A DNA stretch of 64,000 nucleotides, taken from contig JBAMDO010000008.1 of assembly GCA_037074765.1 (NCBI GenBank), positions 62,001 through 126,000 on the forward strand. The letters are read 5' to 3'. The notes beneath the pieces are model-generated. The model saw only the letters and a program-made list of their open reading frames with translations, was not told the DNA's origin and did no database searches. Origin of the DNA: Mansonella perstans. Lineage: Eukaryota > Nematoda > Chromadorea > Rhabditida > Onchocercidae. The position numbers and the translations under genes are program-made. This document shows, piece after piece, positions 12,701 to 24,500 of the stretch. Each line of letters begins with the position of its first letter. Position 1 is the stretch's first letter.

Positions 12701-14181
12701 CCAAGACTTCTGTAAGACTTCTATTTCTACTGACTTGCCTACTCCTCGATTTCTACTTAGTTTCTGTGGAATATAAAGTAGGAAATCCAACTATTTTTGT
12801 CACTTCCTTGTGTTTTAAACATGCATTATTATGCAATACCATTCTTTTCAGTAAAAAATCTTGTGGTCACACTTTTTCAAGAGACTGAAATGATAAGAGA
12901 GACAAAAATCAGAAGAAGACATACTTGCCATATTAAACACTCTATTGGAATTGATCTTTGATATTATACCAAACTTAAAATAACCTTGCCTATATTGTTC
13001 CAATTCTGAGTTATCTTTCTTCATCATTACATATTTCGTAAATCCAGTGAAATTATAAGCGACAGAATTATTTATTTGTTAAATCTTGAATTTAAATACT
13101 CTTCATATATTTTTGCATCATGCTCAGGTTGTTAAAATTCTGAACAAGATTGTTTCGAATATTTGTTTTATTGAAAAATTTTATTAACTGAAATTAAAAC
13201 TATATTAAAAGAATTTAGAATATTAGGACTATAGATATTTGCACTATAGATATTTTATTAGCAGCAATTCTTCACTTTTGACAGTGATGAGGAATATATA
13301 TATATATATATCTTAATATGTGTTGAGTATGAAAAACTCTTATATATGAAGCAGTGCCGAAGCGAAGAGCTGCTATTGGACATTGATAAATTATCGAGAA
13401 AAAAAAATAACGATTTGTAAGATCGATATGGTGGTGCTAATAAATGTAGTTTGAAAAGAAACCTATTATAGAGATTTAAAAGAGAAACAGATAGTTTATT
13501 TGACCAGCACATTAAATAGATTGTTGTATATCAGTTTGTGATATTATCATGATAAAGGATGATCATTTATGTCAAGCATTAAATGAATTATGAGAAATAA
13601 ATATAAAATCGAGATATCATCATTTCAAAAGAATAGAAAATTAGGAATACCATTCTTACCAACAACACGTCGCGAAATAAACATTTACCGGAGCTGCTGG
13701 ATTTAATCTGTTCCAATAATACACTATTGATTAAGTCTCACTGTCTCATGATAAACTGTAAAAACCAATTAATTAATTGCAAACGAAAAAACTATAATTA
13801 GAAGGAATCATTTTGATCATTGGAAAATTACATGCATGCTTTTATAACAGTATCATTCATCCCGCATTATATATTTACCGGTAATTTTAATACCTAACAA
13901 GCTTCATTTATTTCTTTCAGGCTCAGCACTTGAATACAAGCATTGAAGAAGTATTAAATGTTTTACGTGGATTGTTTGTTGCTGCTGAAACACCTGTTGC
14001 TAATATTTTACGTGGATTATCTGTTGCTACTGAAACACCCGTTGACAGTAATAATCAGATAGAACACAATCAAGAAATTGTTAACGAAACAGAAGATGAA
14101 GCAAGAGAGTCAAGAGAGCATGAGCACAACAACAATGATGATGGAAGTGTTGATGATAATGCCGAAGCTGGCCAAGCTTAA
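6713..14181 (+). CDS. tcf25: TCF25/NULP1 (Rqc1-like) homolog, 11 exons
   Basis: Exons 6713-6849, 7128-7368, 7632-7773, 8199-8329, 8574-8673, 8959-9251, 9616-9729, 9892-10010, 10262-10423, 11348-11552 and 13921-14181 sum to 1905 nt, 634 residues. The family is conserved. Yeast Rqc1 is part of the ribosome quality control complex on 60S subunits, and vertebrate TCF25 was first described as a nuclear basic protein. The N terminus (MSTKHLRRYL) matches the family start. Residues 71-90 are almost all lysine or arginine, flanked by acidic runs. The TCF25 domain runs from about 127 to 545, with CPYHLDSLL, FENRAFYLLLHRHL, LDPVSDPLSIML, RLPNFAYSVALAHFLL and VGIPRNIERHAYL segments. Exon 11 is acidic at its end. 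Oddities are a GC donor in intron 9, a 2.4-kb last intron and a 15-codon tandem duplication in exon 11. Confidence 0.93.
7369..7631 (+). other. TCF25 intron 2 with a weak donor
   Basis: The donor is GTCTAT and the acceptor TTCTAG. They were chosen because the resulting junction (DLFK|VDSRMLN) aligns without a gap to the family motif ending in HLN. An alternative donor GTGACT at 7395 is a better splice motif, but it adds nine residues that fit the family poorly. Confidence 0.6.
10424..11347 (+). other. GC-AG intron 9 of TCF25
   Basis: The intron starts GCAAGT and ends TTGCAG, 924 nt. With this border the protein reads ...KEWEKL|RKTCYVGIPRNI. Counting from the conserved tryptophan of SWLE, the residues RK and PRNI then fall at the same offsets (27-28 and 35-38) as in human TCF25. 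The nearest GT donors (10428 and 10498) leave the frame in phase 0, which does not fit the phase-2 acceptor. Confidence 0.85.
11553..13920 (+). other. TCF25 intron 10, 2.4 kb
   Basis: This is the longest TCF25 intron, GTAAAT to TTTCAG. It is AT-rich and holds an (AT)n run at 13293-13311. Short open frames on both strands show no recognisable similarity. No RNA gene or nested gene was seen. Confidence 0.6.
13957..14046 (+). repeat. 45-bp exact-length tandem duplication inside TCF25 exon 11
   Basis: Two adjacent 45-bp copies (13957-14001 and 14002-14046) encode NVLRGLFVAAETPVA and NILRGLSVATETPVD, with 11 of 15 residues identical. The unit length keeps the reading frame. The third-position differences suggest that the event is not very recent. 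Confidence 0.9.
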
Positions 14182-16569
14182 ATGTGGTGTGAAAGTCGAA
14201 GAAGTAAAGAACAAAAAATTTTATGCAATGAAATGCACTAAGTTAGTACTTTTGTTATAGATGGTGAAATATTATCTGTTTGTTCCAAAATGTTTCCATA
14301 CATATTCACATTTTAGTAGTCAATGATATCCTTACATATATGTATGTACATATATATTTTCTTCAATCCTGATAGGCATTCAACAGAGTTGCAATATTTA
14401 ACTTGTAAATATGAGATAAAAAAGCGAGAAAGTAAGAAAAATTCGATTTAATTATATTTTTATGATTTTTGATGGATTAGTTTTAGCAACATTTCGTCTA
14501 GCAAAATTTGTCCATTTCATTCTTTTCATTAATAACTAAAAATTTTATTCTGGAAAATTACCTAAGAAAATATTGATTTTTGCTAGAAATAGTTCTTTTC
14601 TTTTTCATCGTTACAGGTTAAAGAGAGCAGACAGATAGGCAAAGTGCAACAAATGAATTATTATCATAATCGTTTTTGTTGATTAAACTAAGTCTTCTGC
14701 TCGTGTTAATTGAACAAAATAAATAAAAATTAAGAATTATACAATTTAAATGCAAATTATTCAAAATTGAAACATAATATATAAGGGTTCGAAAAGAAAG
14801 TTTAGGAATTTTTCCGAAATGGATATCACTTGCTAGAAGGAATGGTGAGTTTTTTTAAATTTATCAAAAAAAAAGATGACATTTAAACTATTCCCATACA
14901 TCTTTACCTTTTGTTTATTAGTGAAAGAGAAACAAGAAAAGGCGAAGCTAATGATTGAAGTTAGATAAAAAAACTCAAGGCTGTCTTCCACCAATTTTCA
15001 TTTTTCCTCTTCTCACTTTGCTTTTTCTCGTTTTTTCTTGCTATTATTTTTATTCTACGAACTGCTGTGGCCTAATAATGATGTATATACGTTATGCTTA
15101 GGCTTAGTCTTTAAATCAAAATCAATATGTTCGAATGAAAGAAAAGATATTGTTAGAATTCATTATGACAGTTCATCTGTACTGCTTCATTCAACTCATT
15201 GATTACGATATGGTTACATTATGAATTTCGATTTAAAATTCTCGAGCGTATTAAAATAGCGTAAGTAATTTTTCTTTCATCAATTTCAGCTTGCCTTCTC
15301 TCAGTATGATTTATATTTTAAACTGGTAAAATTCACGGTATTACTAGAAATCCTGGGTTGAAAATGATATCTTTCACTAATGATAGCAATATGAATTGTC
15401 CGATAGCAGTTGAACTTTTGCTAAGCATATTTCATTATTAAAAAGCGGAAGTTTTACAAAACAGTATTTGGAATTTCTGTATTTCACAACAAATATTCTT
15501 TTTTTTTTTTATTTCTAAAAGGAATCAACCATAATAACACCATAAACGAATGTTTTACCAGTCATTGCTCAAAAGAGAAAGTTTATGCAGAAAATAATAA
15601 ATTAGTAGAAATGACACTGCGACAATTAATTTATAAATGCTAATAATCGATGCTTTACAAAAAAAAAAACAAAGATGGGAAAAAATATGCGACAATTTGA
15701 TAGAATGCAATATTAGTTGACATATTTCATTGTTGGTAATGTCATTGATTAATTCTAATTCATTTTTCAGTTTGGTAATTTAATTTATTTAATATTCATA
15801 TTCAGTTCCAAAGACTTGAATTTTTAAGCAGTTCTTATGTTTGTAGTTTTATTTGTAGTTTCATGCTTGCTGTCATAATAAAACTCTTTCCAGCTTATTT
15901 TAGTGTACGCAAGCATTAGCTTTAAAATTACTGTATTGCTTAATTGTTTTGCTGAATGGATATTATCTATTGTAATTAATGATGGATAAATATCATTTCT
16001 CTGAGCAACTTGTATTTCAGCTCTTTCTTTATCTATATTGATATTTATGTTTACTTATTGTGTGTTATACATTCATTTATTTTCTCTTGCATTAGGCTTT
16101 TTTTCCGATTTTTTTTGGTTTGGAAATGTTCAGTAAATGTTTTGTTATTAATACTTTTGTTTGAAAATAACAAAATCCGCAAATAGCCGGTCAAAATATG
16201 GAACTATTTGGCAAAACTTTGACAAAGTCGTATTCTGTGACATAAAAAGATCGAACATGTCATTGCTTGGCAGAGGAGGACCTCTGTTCAGATGTATCAT
16301 TTTAGAGGACATATTTGACTGTTACAGTTTTGGTTTCTTTTATCCCTGAGTTAATCTTTATGAGTGGATCTATGCTAAGATTAATTGATTAATTAATTGG
16401 ACGTTGAGAGACGGGCGCGATATCATTGAATTGAAATTTATGATTTGGAAAGTATTATTGAAACTGGTTCAAATTACACTTTTAAACTTATAGTTTAACT
16501 GTTCTTTAAGGTAATCAATGATACATGTACAGTGAATTTGCAGTAAATCATCACTTTGATCATATAAAT
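14182..16569. other. intergenic region TCF25 to RPC6
   Basis: These 2.4 kb are AT-rich with homopolymer runs. AATAAATAAA at about 14718 is a candidate TCF25 polyadenylation signal about 540 nt after the stop. No exon, tRNA or mobile element was recognised. The 62-codon open frame at 16161-16349 has no recognisable similarity. Confidence 0.5.
16536..16543 (+). promoter_or_regulatory. possible trans-splice acceptor of RPC6
   Basis: AATTTGCAG ends 26 nt before the ATG at 16570. The open frame runs on upstream to an ATG at 16525, which would lie before this acceptor. If the acceptor is used, translation must start at 16570, which also gives the more family-like N terminus. Confidence 0.4.
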
Positions 16570-18648
16570 ATGGTTAAAGAAGAAGAAGGAGAAGGAACTT
16601 CTGCTGGAACTCAGGCAGATATCCTTGCTGTTTTGGCTAGTAATGAGGATGGCTTAAGTAATGAAGATTTGATAAAACATACTGCTGGAATGGATGTGAA
16701 AGCACGTGGTGAAGCAGTCAATGGCTTATTATCATTGGGTAAAATTGAAATGCTACCTGGTCATACACCTGGTGCATTTATCTTACGTTTAAGAAAGGGC
16801 ACACAAATTGCCAATGCTACACATGAGGAACAGCTGGTATGCAAATTCTTTAATTTTAATCTTTTTTAAACATTTTTTCATAATTGTTGAAATGATAATA
16901 ATGTCATGCTGCATAGCTTTTAAGCATACGATAGTTTGATTTTTATCTATCTATTAACGCTTGCGCTTTCTTCTCTGTTCGTTTAATCCCGTAACAACAC
17001 ATCCCTGATAATATTTTTTCATACTAATGTTTCGGCATTTAAATTTCTTATCACTCAATGTTTTTAGTGTCACTCAGTTCTCATATCCTGATGATCCGTT
17101 TGGATTAAAAATCATTGTTGTTGCAGATTTATTCACTAATTGAAGAATCGGGTAAAAAAGGTATATGGATACGGGATATTCGTGATCGAACTGGTTTATC
17201 GCAAACGCAAATGCGTAAAGTTCTAAAAGTGTTGGAACAAAGAAAACTTGTAAAATCGATAAAAGTTTGTTTTTTAGCTTCTGCATTCACATTTTTTGCA
17301 ATTTTACATATTTGAGTAAAGATTCGTTATTTCCATTTCGATTCTTAGATTTGATCTTCCATTTCAACGGAAGTTTCTTGGTAACGCTTTAGTAAACTTT
17401 TTTCTTTCAAAAAAAAAAAGGAGTTCACCTGTTTATCGTTTCCCAATAATACGATGCACTTGAATTGCATCATGTTGTGGTATGTAACAATCCATTTAAC
17501 AAAATGAATTATTAAAATTAAAGAAATCCTGAAACTAGGAAACTCAAGCATTGTTCACATTTGCATTCCAATTATATAAGATAGTAAGCATTTTTTACAG
17601 GCGGTGGGCACGACAAAAAAATGCTATATGTTGTACGATGAAGTGGCCGATGAATCGTTGACTGGTGGAACATTCTATTCCGACCAACAGTTAGATTCAC
17701 ATTTCGTCGAAACTCTGGCACATATTTGCGTTGCCATGTTGCAGGTAGATTTTTGTTATAATTATGGGAATAGTTGTTAAATTTTATAAAGCGAGAAGAA
17801 TTGAGGCGGAGAATTTTTTTTTCAAATGTCTCCAATACAATTCTGGTTAATAGGTTAATAGGACTTTACCCTGTAATATTTGTTTTAAATCTAGTCCAAA
17901 AATTTCGGAAGAGCTTCCAGTTCATTTGAATTTCTTGAAAAGTTTCTGAAGGTTTACTGTTGGAAACATCTTTCGATTATTTATTCATTTTGTTTTAATC
18001 ATTTCTTTATAATCATTTCTGATGATGAAAGTTTTGTTGTAATTAAATTATTGTTTCGACAACATTGATATAAGTATAGTTGGATAGTTTCAGTCGATGT
18101 CGCATCTTATTTTTCGTTTTGAAAATCATGAAATTAAAGTTCCTTTAAGCGACTCTTTGTTTGTACAATCATGAATTTTTCTAGTATCTTTGCAAAAGTG
18201 AGCTGTAGAAAGATTGTATGAAGTTTTTTAACTTTAAGTTTTAAACTTTGAATCAATATTTTCACCATATGGTGTTCAGTAATAGAAAGGAAAAACATTG
18301 TAGAGCAAGCGGAAGTTCTCTGAGGATAACCATAAAAATGACCCTGCAGCTGCTCGGGAGTTTGCATTCGTTCGTTCCACCGAAGTGGCGCAATTCATTC
18401 GCGAAAAGGGTGTTTGCCGTGTGCAGCTGAATATCACGGATATTGAAAGTATCTTGTCAGTAGCACTGCTGGATGGTTTTATCGAAAGACGTGCAGATGG
18501 CATGTACCGAGCCTTGATAGCCAAGACGACTCGTTGTGCTCCGTCTCTTTGCCCCTGTATTCATTGTCCCATTCAGGCTGATTGTAAACCAGGTCATGTT
18601 ATATCACCGCAGAATTGTGAATATTTTTCCAGTTGGTTAGGCTGGTAG
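16570..18648 (+). CDS. POLR3F: DNA-directed RNA polymerase III subunit RPC6 (POLR3F/RPC39), 4 exons
   Basis: Exons 16570-16836, 17127-17264, 17601-17744 and 18304-18648 are all phase 0 and total 894 nt, 297 residues (human 316). The subunit belongs to the Pol III-specific RPC3/6/7 heterotrimer, which contacts TFIIIB and helps open promoters of tRNA and 5S genes. Exon 1 is the first winged helix (NEDLIKHTAGMD...GEAVNGLLSLGKIEMLPG). Exon 2 is the second (GIWIRDIRDRTGLSQTQMRKVLKVLEQRKLVKSIK). Exon 3 carries KKCYMLYDEVADESLTGGTFYSD. Exon 4 ends in the Fe-S cluster motif C268-x2-C271-x5-C277-x10-C288, with an ISPQNC stretch as in human. The exon 4 acceptor (TTGTAG at 18303) is not strong, but it gives SKRKFSEDN in frame after a stop codon. 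Confidence 0.95.
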
Positions 18649-20329
18649 CAGTCATATCAATATGTATGCTGTTTTATCGGAAGCTACCAAATTCCAGTAT
18701 AAAATCAGTGCAGTACAACCATGGTATTTAGGTTCAGTGTGTTTATGTTTATAAATATTCTTGGATATTTTATTATTTAATGTTTGTTATGTTTGTTAAA
18801 CTTTCCGGTTTTCTCTCTCAGTTGAAAGATTCTCTAAATTTGAATCAAATATACAATTCAGTTCTCCATATTCTGCCGCAATCACTCTGTACAAGATTTA
18901 CACTTCCACTGAAAAGTTTTTTCCACTTTAGGCTGTTCGGAAAAATGCATCCATGGTAGTAAAAAATTCATGAACTTCAAAATTGAATTACTTAGCACCA
19001 TCACTCTGGCTGTTTCCAATTTATTCGTCCAGTTTCATGGAAGAATTGTTGAAATCAAAATTGTCAGTTTAAATTAATTCAGTTAGGAAAGTCGTTTTCA
19101 AATTTGATTATTTGTGTACTTATGAAATAAAATAAAAATAAAGATGTATTTCCTTCCATTGTAAGATGAAAATAATAATTCCAGTTACTGTGCATTAAAG
19201 ATTAATTAAAATTAAGCTCTCTCATAGATGGATATTAAACAGGCAAAGGACACATTTTAATTTTCTTAAAATAAATTTCTCATTACTATTAAAAATACAA
19301 TGCTATGAAAATTGAGCTCAATCTGTGCTCAATCTTGTTTGTGACACTTCGAAATTTGTCAAATCAAATTGGAATTTCTCAATTGTAACTTTTGTAATAT
19401 AGTACTTAGGTGTATATGAGCATGAAAATTTCTTCAACAGTGACATATTTTTAATTAAAATGTTAGGTTTGAAATTATTTTAATATTAGTAAGCCTGAAA
19501 AGTACGAAGGAAAAGGATTTCGAGAATGTAATTCATTGCAACCGTTCTATTTGCATTGTTGATGACAAACACAGACTACGGGAAGAGAAATAGTATTAAT
19601 GGAATCTGAACAGATTGCTTAGCAATTTATTTGCATATATTTTCAAATTTCATTTTAATGCGGATTTGAACCAAAAAAAAGAATCAATGTATTGTGTAGA
19701 AGTTATAGATTCATTCTTTGAAAGCAAAGAATAACTTAACAATATAACTTAACAATATTGCTAACAATACTGATAATTCCGGCTATAAATCGATGGAAGA
19801 AAACGGCTTAACTTTAAAGTTTAAAGTTGCTTCAGTCTTTTAAAATAAACTTTCTTAAAAAAAAGAAACAGACATATCTCTGTTATAGACACTAAAGTTA
19901 TTGTCATTATATACTGGTAATAATAAGGGGAATTTGTGATAACAATTAACAAACATCGATATTTCCGATTGCTCAAATGATTTAAAGTTTCGTTAAATGT
20001 ACCAGCGATAAAATGTGCTGCTGTTCTGCTAAGAAGTTGTAATTTTGATACTGTAAATGATTGTAATATTACTAAAGCAAATGGCACTGAGTAGTAATAA
20101 GACTGCAAAAGAAGAAAGATGGATGATTGATGACAAGAGGACTTTTTTTTTGTTAGGCCTATGAATGTATCATCGATAGCGGTATTATCTTTAAGTGTTT
20201 GCGCTCAATATTTACATCTTTATTCTTTTATAAGAAAAATTCTAATTGTTTCTAAATTCCTGTTGCAGTTCATATTACGTTATATCCAGAAAAGTCCATA
20301 AAATTATGTTCATAGCACAGCAGGATTCG

Positions 20330-20650
20330 GATTAATTGAAGTATCGGGACGTGGTATACTACTGATGAGTTTTTATTGATTTATTAATTGAAATATCAGT
20401 ACATTACTGGTGAATTATTGATTTATTAATTGAAATATCGATATACTACTGATGAGTTAATGCTTAGATTGACTTATTAACTTTTACATTTGTTCATTAC
20501 AAAATTCAGATCTAATTAATTCAAGTATCCATCCATGGCATGCTGCTAAAATTAAAGTAATCAGTCCATGATGTATTACTGATATATTACTTGGATGCTT
20601 AGATCGACTTATTAATTTCATACTCTATTCATAACAGAATCTATCAGTAA
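20330..20650. repeat. degenerate tandem repeat cluster
   Basis: TTAATTGAA-GTATC/ATATC followed by TACTACTGATGAG-like sequence occurs at about 20332, 20384 and 20425. The stretch GATGCTTAGATTGACTTATTAA near 20460 recurs with changes near 20592. Two interleaved unit lengths are visible, roughly 45-50 bp and 130 bp. Confidence 0.6.
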
Positions 20651-21299
20651 AGTGATTTGAATGGAAATTTTAAAAGGAATATTTTTCAAATCAAAAATAA
20701 AAAGTAATCATTGAGGCAGAGAAAAAAAAAACGTTCTCTCTTTGATACATAGAGGAAATGTATCACTGAACTAACTAATTAATCAATTATTTCAAACTGT
20801 TGTAAAGCAACAGTAGCAACAGTTGGAAAAGAACAAAAAAGCTGAGGCATCGAAAGTGACAGAGTGATAAGAATGATTGTGCATTGATAAAGAGCTCGTC
20901 TAGCTTATAACTTGTTATAAATCATTAGTTGGTAGGGAGATGAATGAATATAATCAACTAAACAGCTGGATAATCTTAAGGTTTAAAGAGAGAGATAAAA
21001 CTGAAAATAGTAGAGAGAGTGAATGAAGTAATTGTGAAGTAGAAAGGGATAGATAGAAATGCCAAGCGAAATATTGATGTTAATAGTGGAAGAAGCAAAA
21101 TCTCGATCTTAAAGCTTGAGGTACTAAAGGGAAATATAAGCTGTATTAGAACGAAATGGGAAGGAAATAAGAGATTGCCAAGGTGGTAATTTGTTTTCCT
21201 TCTTCTTGCTTTGTCCTACTGTCTCTCGCAATTCCCTTGATATTTTCCATTAGTCCAGCACTGCTATCACAATTGTACCCGATCGGCATCACCACATTT

Positions 21300-21405
21300 C
21301 GTATCATCATCATCATTACTATCACTGTCATCATCATCATCACTAGCCACTACCACCATCACCGCAATCAACATTGTCACCGTCGTCGTCACCTCAATCA
21401 TTAAT
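21300..21405. repeat. (ATC)n-like microsatellite tract
   Basis: The tract consists of imperfect ATC/ACC trinucleotides: TATCATCATCATCATTACTATCACTG..., then CCACTACCACCATCACC and GTCGTCGTCACC. It is open in several frames on both strands, which explains the short ORFs there. Confidence 0.75.
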
Positions 21406-21548
21406 TGGATTCATTGCGATCTGAACCAGTGAGGTCAATTACTGCGCGATCGCTCAGTCTGTCTGTCTGTCAGTGTGGGTGTATGCGTCTGTACACCGAC
21501 TAAATAGTACTATTATTGTTGATACTTGTGCGCTAAGTCGTGATATCA

Positions 21549-24500
21549 ATGCTCTTCTCAGGAAGTTCTTCAGCAAAAGTGAAGAAGGATGAAAAGAAGG
21601 AGAAGAAATTGGAGAAAGGTACAACTTTATTTCTTTTATTCCTTCCAGTCTTTCAAATATTATTAATTCAGTTATGGCTTAATTAATTTGCAGCTTATCA
21701 TTTTGTTTTGCAGTCTTTTTCTTATTTGCTTTGAAATTAGCATTGTTAATTATGTCAAGTACTCTTTAGGCTTCTCGTTATTTTCTTCACTCAAGGGCTG
21801 ATGAACTGAAATTCCGTCAATTAACAATTAAAATGTCCTTAATGTTTGTTGTTTACTCATTACAGCTTTTCCTCGAAAATAATAGTAATTTGTCAAAACT
21901 TTAATAATATAATTTAGAAGTAATTAGCTGAGAAAGGTATTTGTAGTAGAAAGTTCTTCTCGAGTAATTTGCTCTCGTACTTCAAATGAATAGTGTATTT
22001 CTTTCAAGTATTGTCATTCAAATTTATAGAATTCGATTGTTTGAAACAGGTGATACATCTATTTGAAACTTATAATTTTGGTTAGACAATCTTTTCACTT
22101 GAAAAAGTAAAATATTCTTAAGAATTATTAATAAACATCTTATATTGCCATATTGGTATCTAAACAGAAATGAAGTGTCTCATTCATAGGAAATTTCCTT
22201 CTATCCAGGTATCCGCATAATTAAATATAATTAAATATTAATTAAATGTTAGAAGTAAGTGTTAGCACCTCATGCAAAGAAATAAAACTTTTGGAGAATT
22301 TAAAATAGACTTTTGTATGCAAATATTTTTTCCATTCTTCACCTGTTTCATCTGAAAAGATTTAACAGTGCAGAAGCTTCTCTAAAAGAATTCTTTTGAA
22401 TATTCATAGAAGCTAATTTCTGTCATATTTTCCTCTTATTGCGAGTATTTATACAATTTCTTAAATTAATTAAATTTAATACATTTAATGAACGAAGAAC
22501 TAAAGTAGAAAAAGTTACCTTTTTGACATTCCCTTCGCTAATTACCAAAACTATCTTTCTTTATTGTGGCTTAAAAGATCTTTCCTATCTTCATCAATCT
22601 TCTTTTTTTAATTTGTTTAAAGTTCCTAAGAGTTGTAAACCGTCGTATTACAACGGCACCATTCAACTGTTCCATTTCCTCATTATTTGAGCAATTAATG
22701 CAACCGTAGAAGAAATATAATAATAACTGTGAATCATAGATCATACAACAAAACTTGTTAACTGAGGCGAAAAAAAAGAACTTCTATTTAACAGGAAAAG
22801 AAACAAATGTTTTTTTCGTTTGTAACATTCAGTTTGTAGAATTAATTTCAATCATTAATATGTAACAATCTTCAATATTGAAATCAGAAGCCGAACCACG
22901 CAATGAAGATTTTCAATATTAAAAAGGAAAAAAAAAAGAAACAGAAGCCGAACCGGAGGCGCGACGAAGATCTTCAACATTAAAGTCAGAAACTGAACCG
23001 GAAGCGCGATGAAGATCTTCAATATTAAAATCAGAAACCGAATCGAAAGCGAGATGAAGATCTTCAGTATTAAAATCAGAAGCCGAACCGGAAGCGCGAT
23101 GAAAACTTTCAATATAAAAACCAGAAACCGAACCGGAAGCGCGATCTTTCGCTGCAGATATTTTTGTCCATTTATCATCCAAAGAGGCACTGAATCATTC
23201 TTTGTTTAATAAGTGAAGAAACAAATGTTTTTGTTCCTTTTTTCTTTGAAACATTCAATTTGCTGAATTAATTTCAATCATTAATATTAATAATATATAA
23301 AGAGATTTCCGACATTAAACCGGAAGCGAAACCGGAAGCTCGATCTTTCATAGTGGCACATTTTTGTTAATTTATCACCCAAAATGGCACTGAACCATTC
23401 TTTTCCTCAACTTCCAACTTCTGCTTGAATATTTTTCAATTCTATTGAATACGGTTATTTTTGATAAGAGAAAAAAAATCACTCTGTTCTTTAATTACAT
23501 CATTATTAATGAACTCATTAATTTAAGCCAAATTTTGACCTCTTGAAAAACAAACATTAAGTGCCATGTATTTTTGCAGCCCATTAATTAGCTGCTTTAT
23601 TATTAAAAAAAAAAGAAAACCACTTTTTTCAAATTTTTCAAATTTGCTTAGTGTTTTTTAATCTTATAGAACTGAGCTGATTAAATTATTCAGTCAAAAA
23701 TTATGCAATTTATTAAATAAGAAAATTAAACTGCTTGTTATGAAAGGAATGAGAATATAAGTTATTAAGTCATTATCATATCATTAATACTTAAGATGAT
23801 CTTTCATCTTTTACTGCAACATATTTTTTTCAATTTATCATTCAAACAGCACTGAATCATTCTTTCGATTCAATTTCCGGTCAAGCTAAGAGAGTTCCTT
23901 CTTTTCTGTTCAAAATTATGAATAACTTATTGCTTGCTAATAACTTCTATTTGTCTGCTTGATAGAATTCAAATTAGAATCGCTCTGAAAATTGATTTTG
24001 AAATTTCATGCAAGAATCGGTTAAATGTTGTTGCAAACGAAAAAAGTGAAATCAATAAAAGGAAATAATTTGCAGGTGTAGATGATCGGTACGAAATCCA
24101 GGAAGCTGTGTTTATACGCTGGGCAAATTCAATAGCTAATGGAGTGGTGAAAGAATTGAGCGATTTTGTCGATACGAAATTTCTGTCCATTTTTGTGCAA
24201 CTTATCACGGGCAATTCATTTGTAAAAATTTACAAATATTTGATTTAAAATATGATACATCATAGAGCAGTAGATTTTTTGATGAATATTCAGTTATTTC
24301 AATTCCGATTTCAGGAATTGAAATATTCAGGAATTTCCACTTTCAATCTCTCTACTTCTTTTACTTTCTTTTGATCTGATATTACTATGAAAAATGACAA
24401 ATCAATTTTAAAGGACCAAATGATAATGATATCCATAAACATTGAGTTAACCAATAGACTATCATGTTCTACTAGATACTGACTGAATGGTTCTTGTCGT

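Larger units (their letters stand above)
18649..21548. other. repeat-bearing intergenic region upstream of dystrophin
   Basis: These 2.9 kb contain the POLR3F 3' UTR (several AATAAA-like motifs near 19127-19142), a degenerate repeat cluster at 20330-20650 and a trinucleotide-rich tract at 21300-21405. The last 130 bases are GC-richer, with GTCTGTCTGTCTGTC at 21460-21475. They are the best candidate for the dystrophin promoter or 5' UTR. No coding exon was recognised. Confidence 0.5.
21619..24075 (+). other. dystrophin intron 1, 2.5 kb, repeat-rich
   Basis: Donor GTACAA, acceptor TTGCAG. It holds the 45-bp minisatellite at 22867-23150 and two further partial copies of its flank. First introns often carry enhancers, but no site can be named. 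No nested exon was seen. Confidence 0.6.

Noticed and set aside
16525..16569. Upstream in-frame ATG of RPC6 at 16525
   Set aside because: A TTTGCAG acceptor lies between it and the ATG at 16570, and the added residues do not resemble the family start.
22855..23190. 111-codon minus-strand open frame with repeated ALPVRFL-like peptides
   Set aside because: It is a by-product of the 45-bp minisatellite, which stays open in several frames, and lies in a dystrophin intron without splice or family support.
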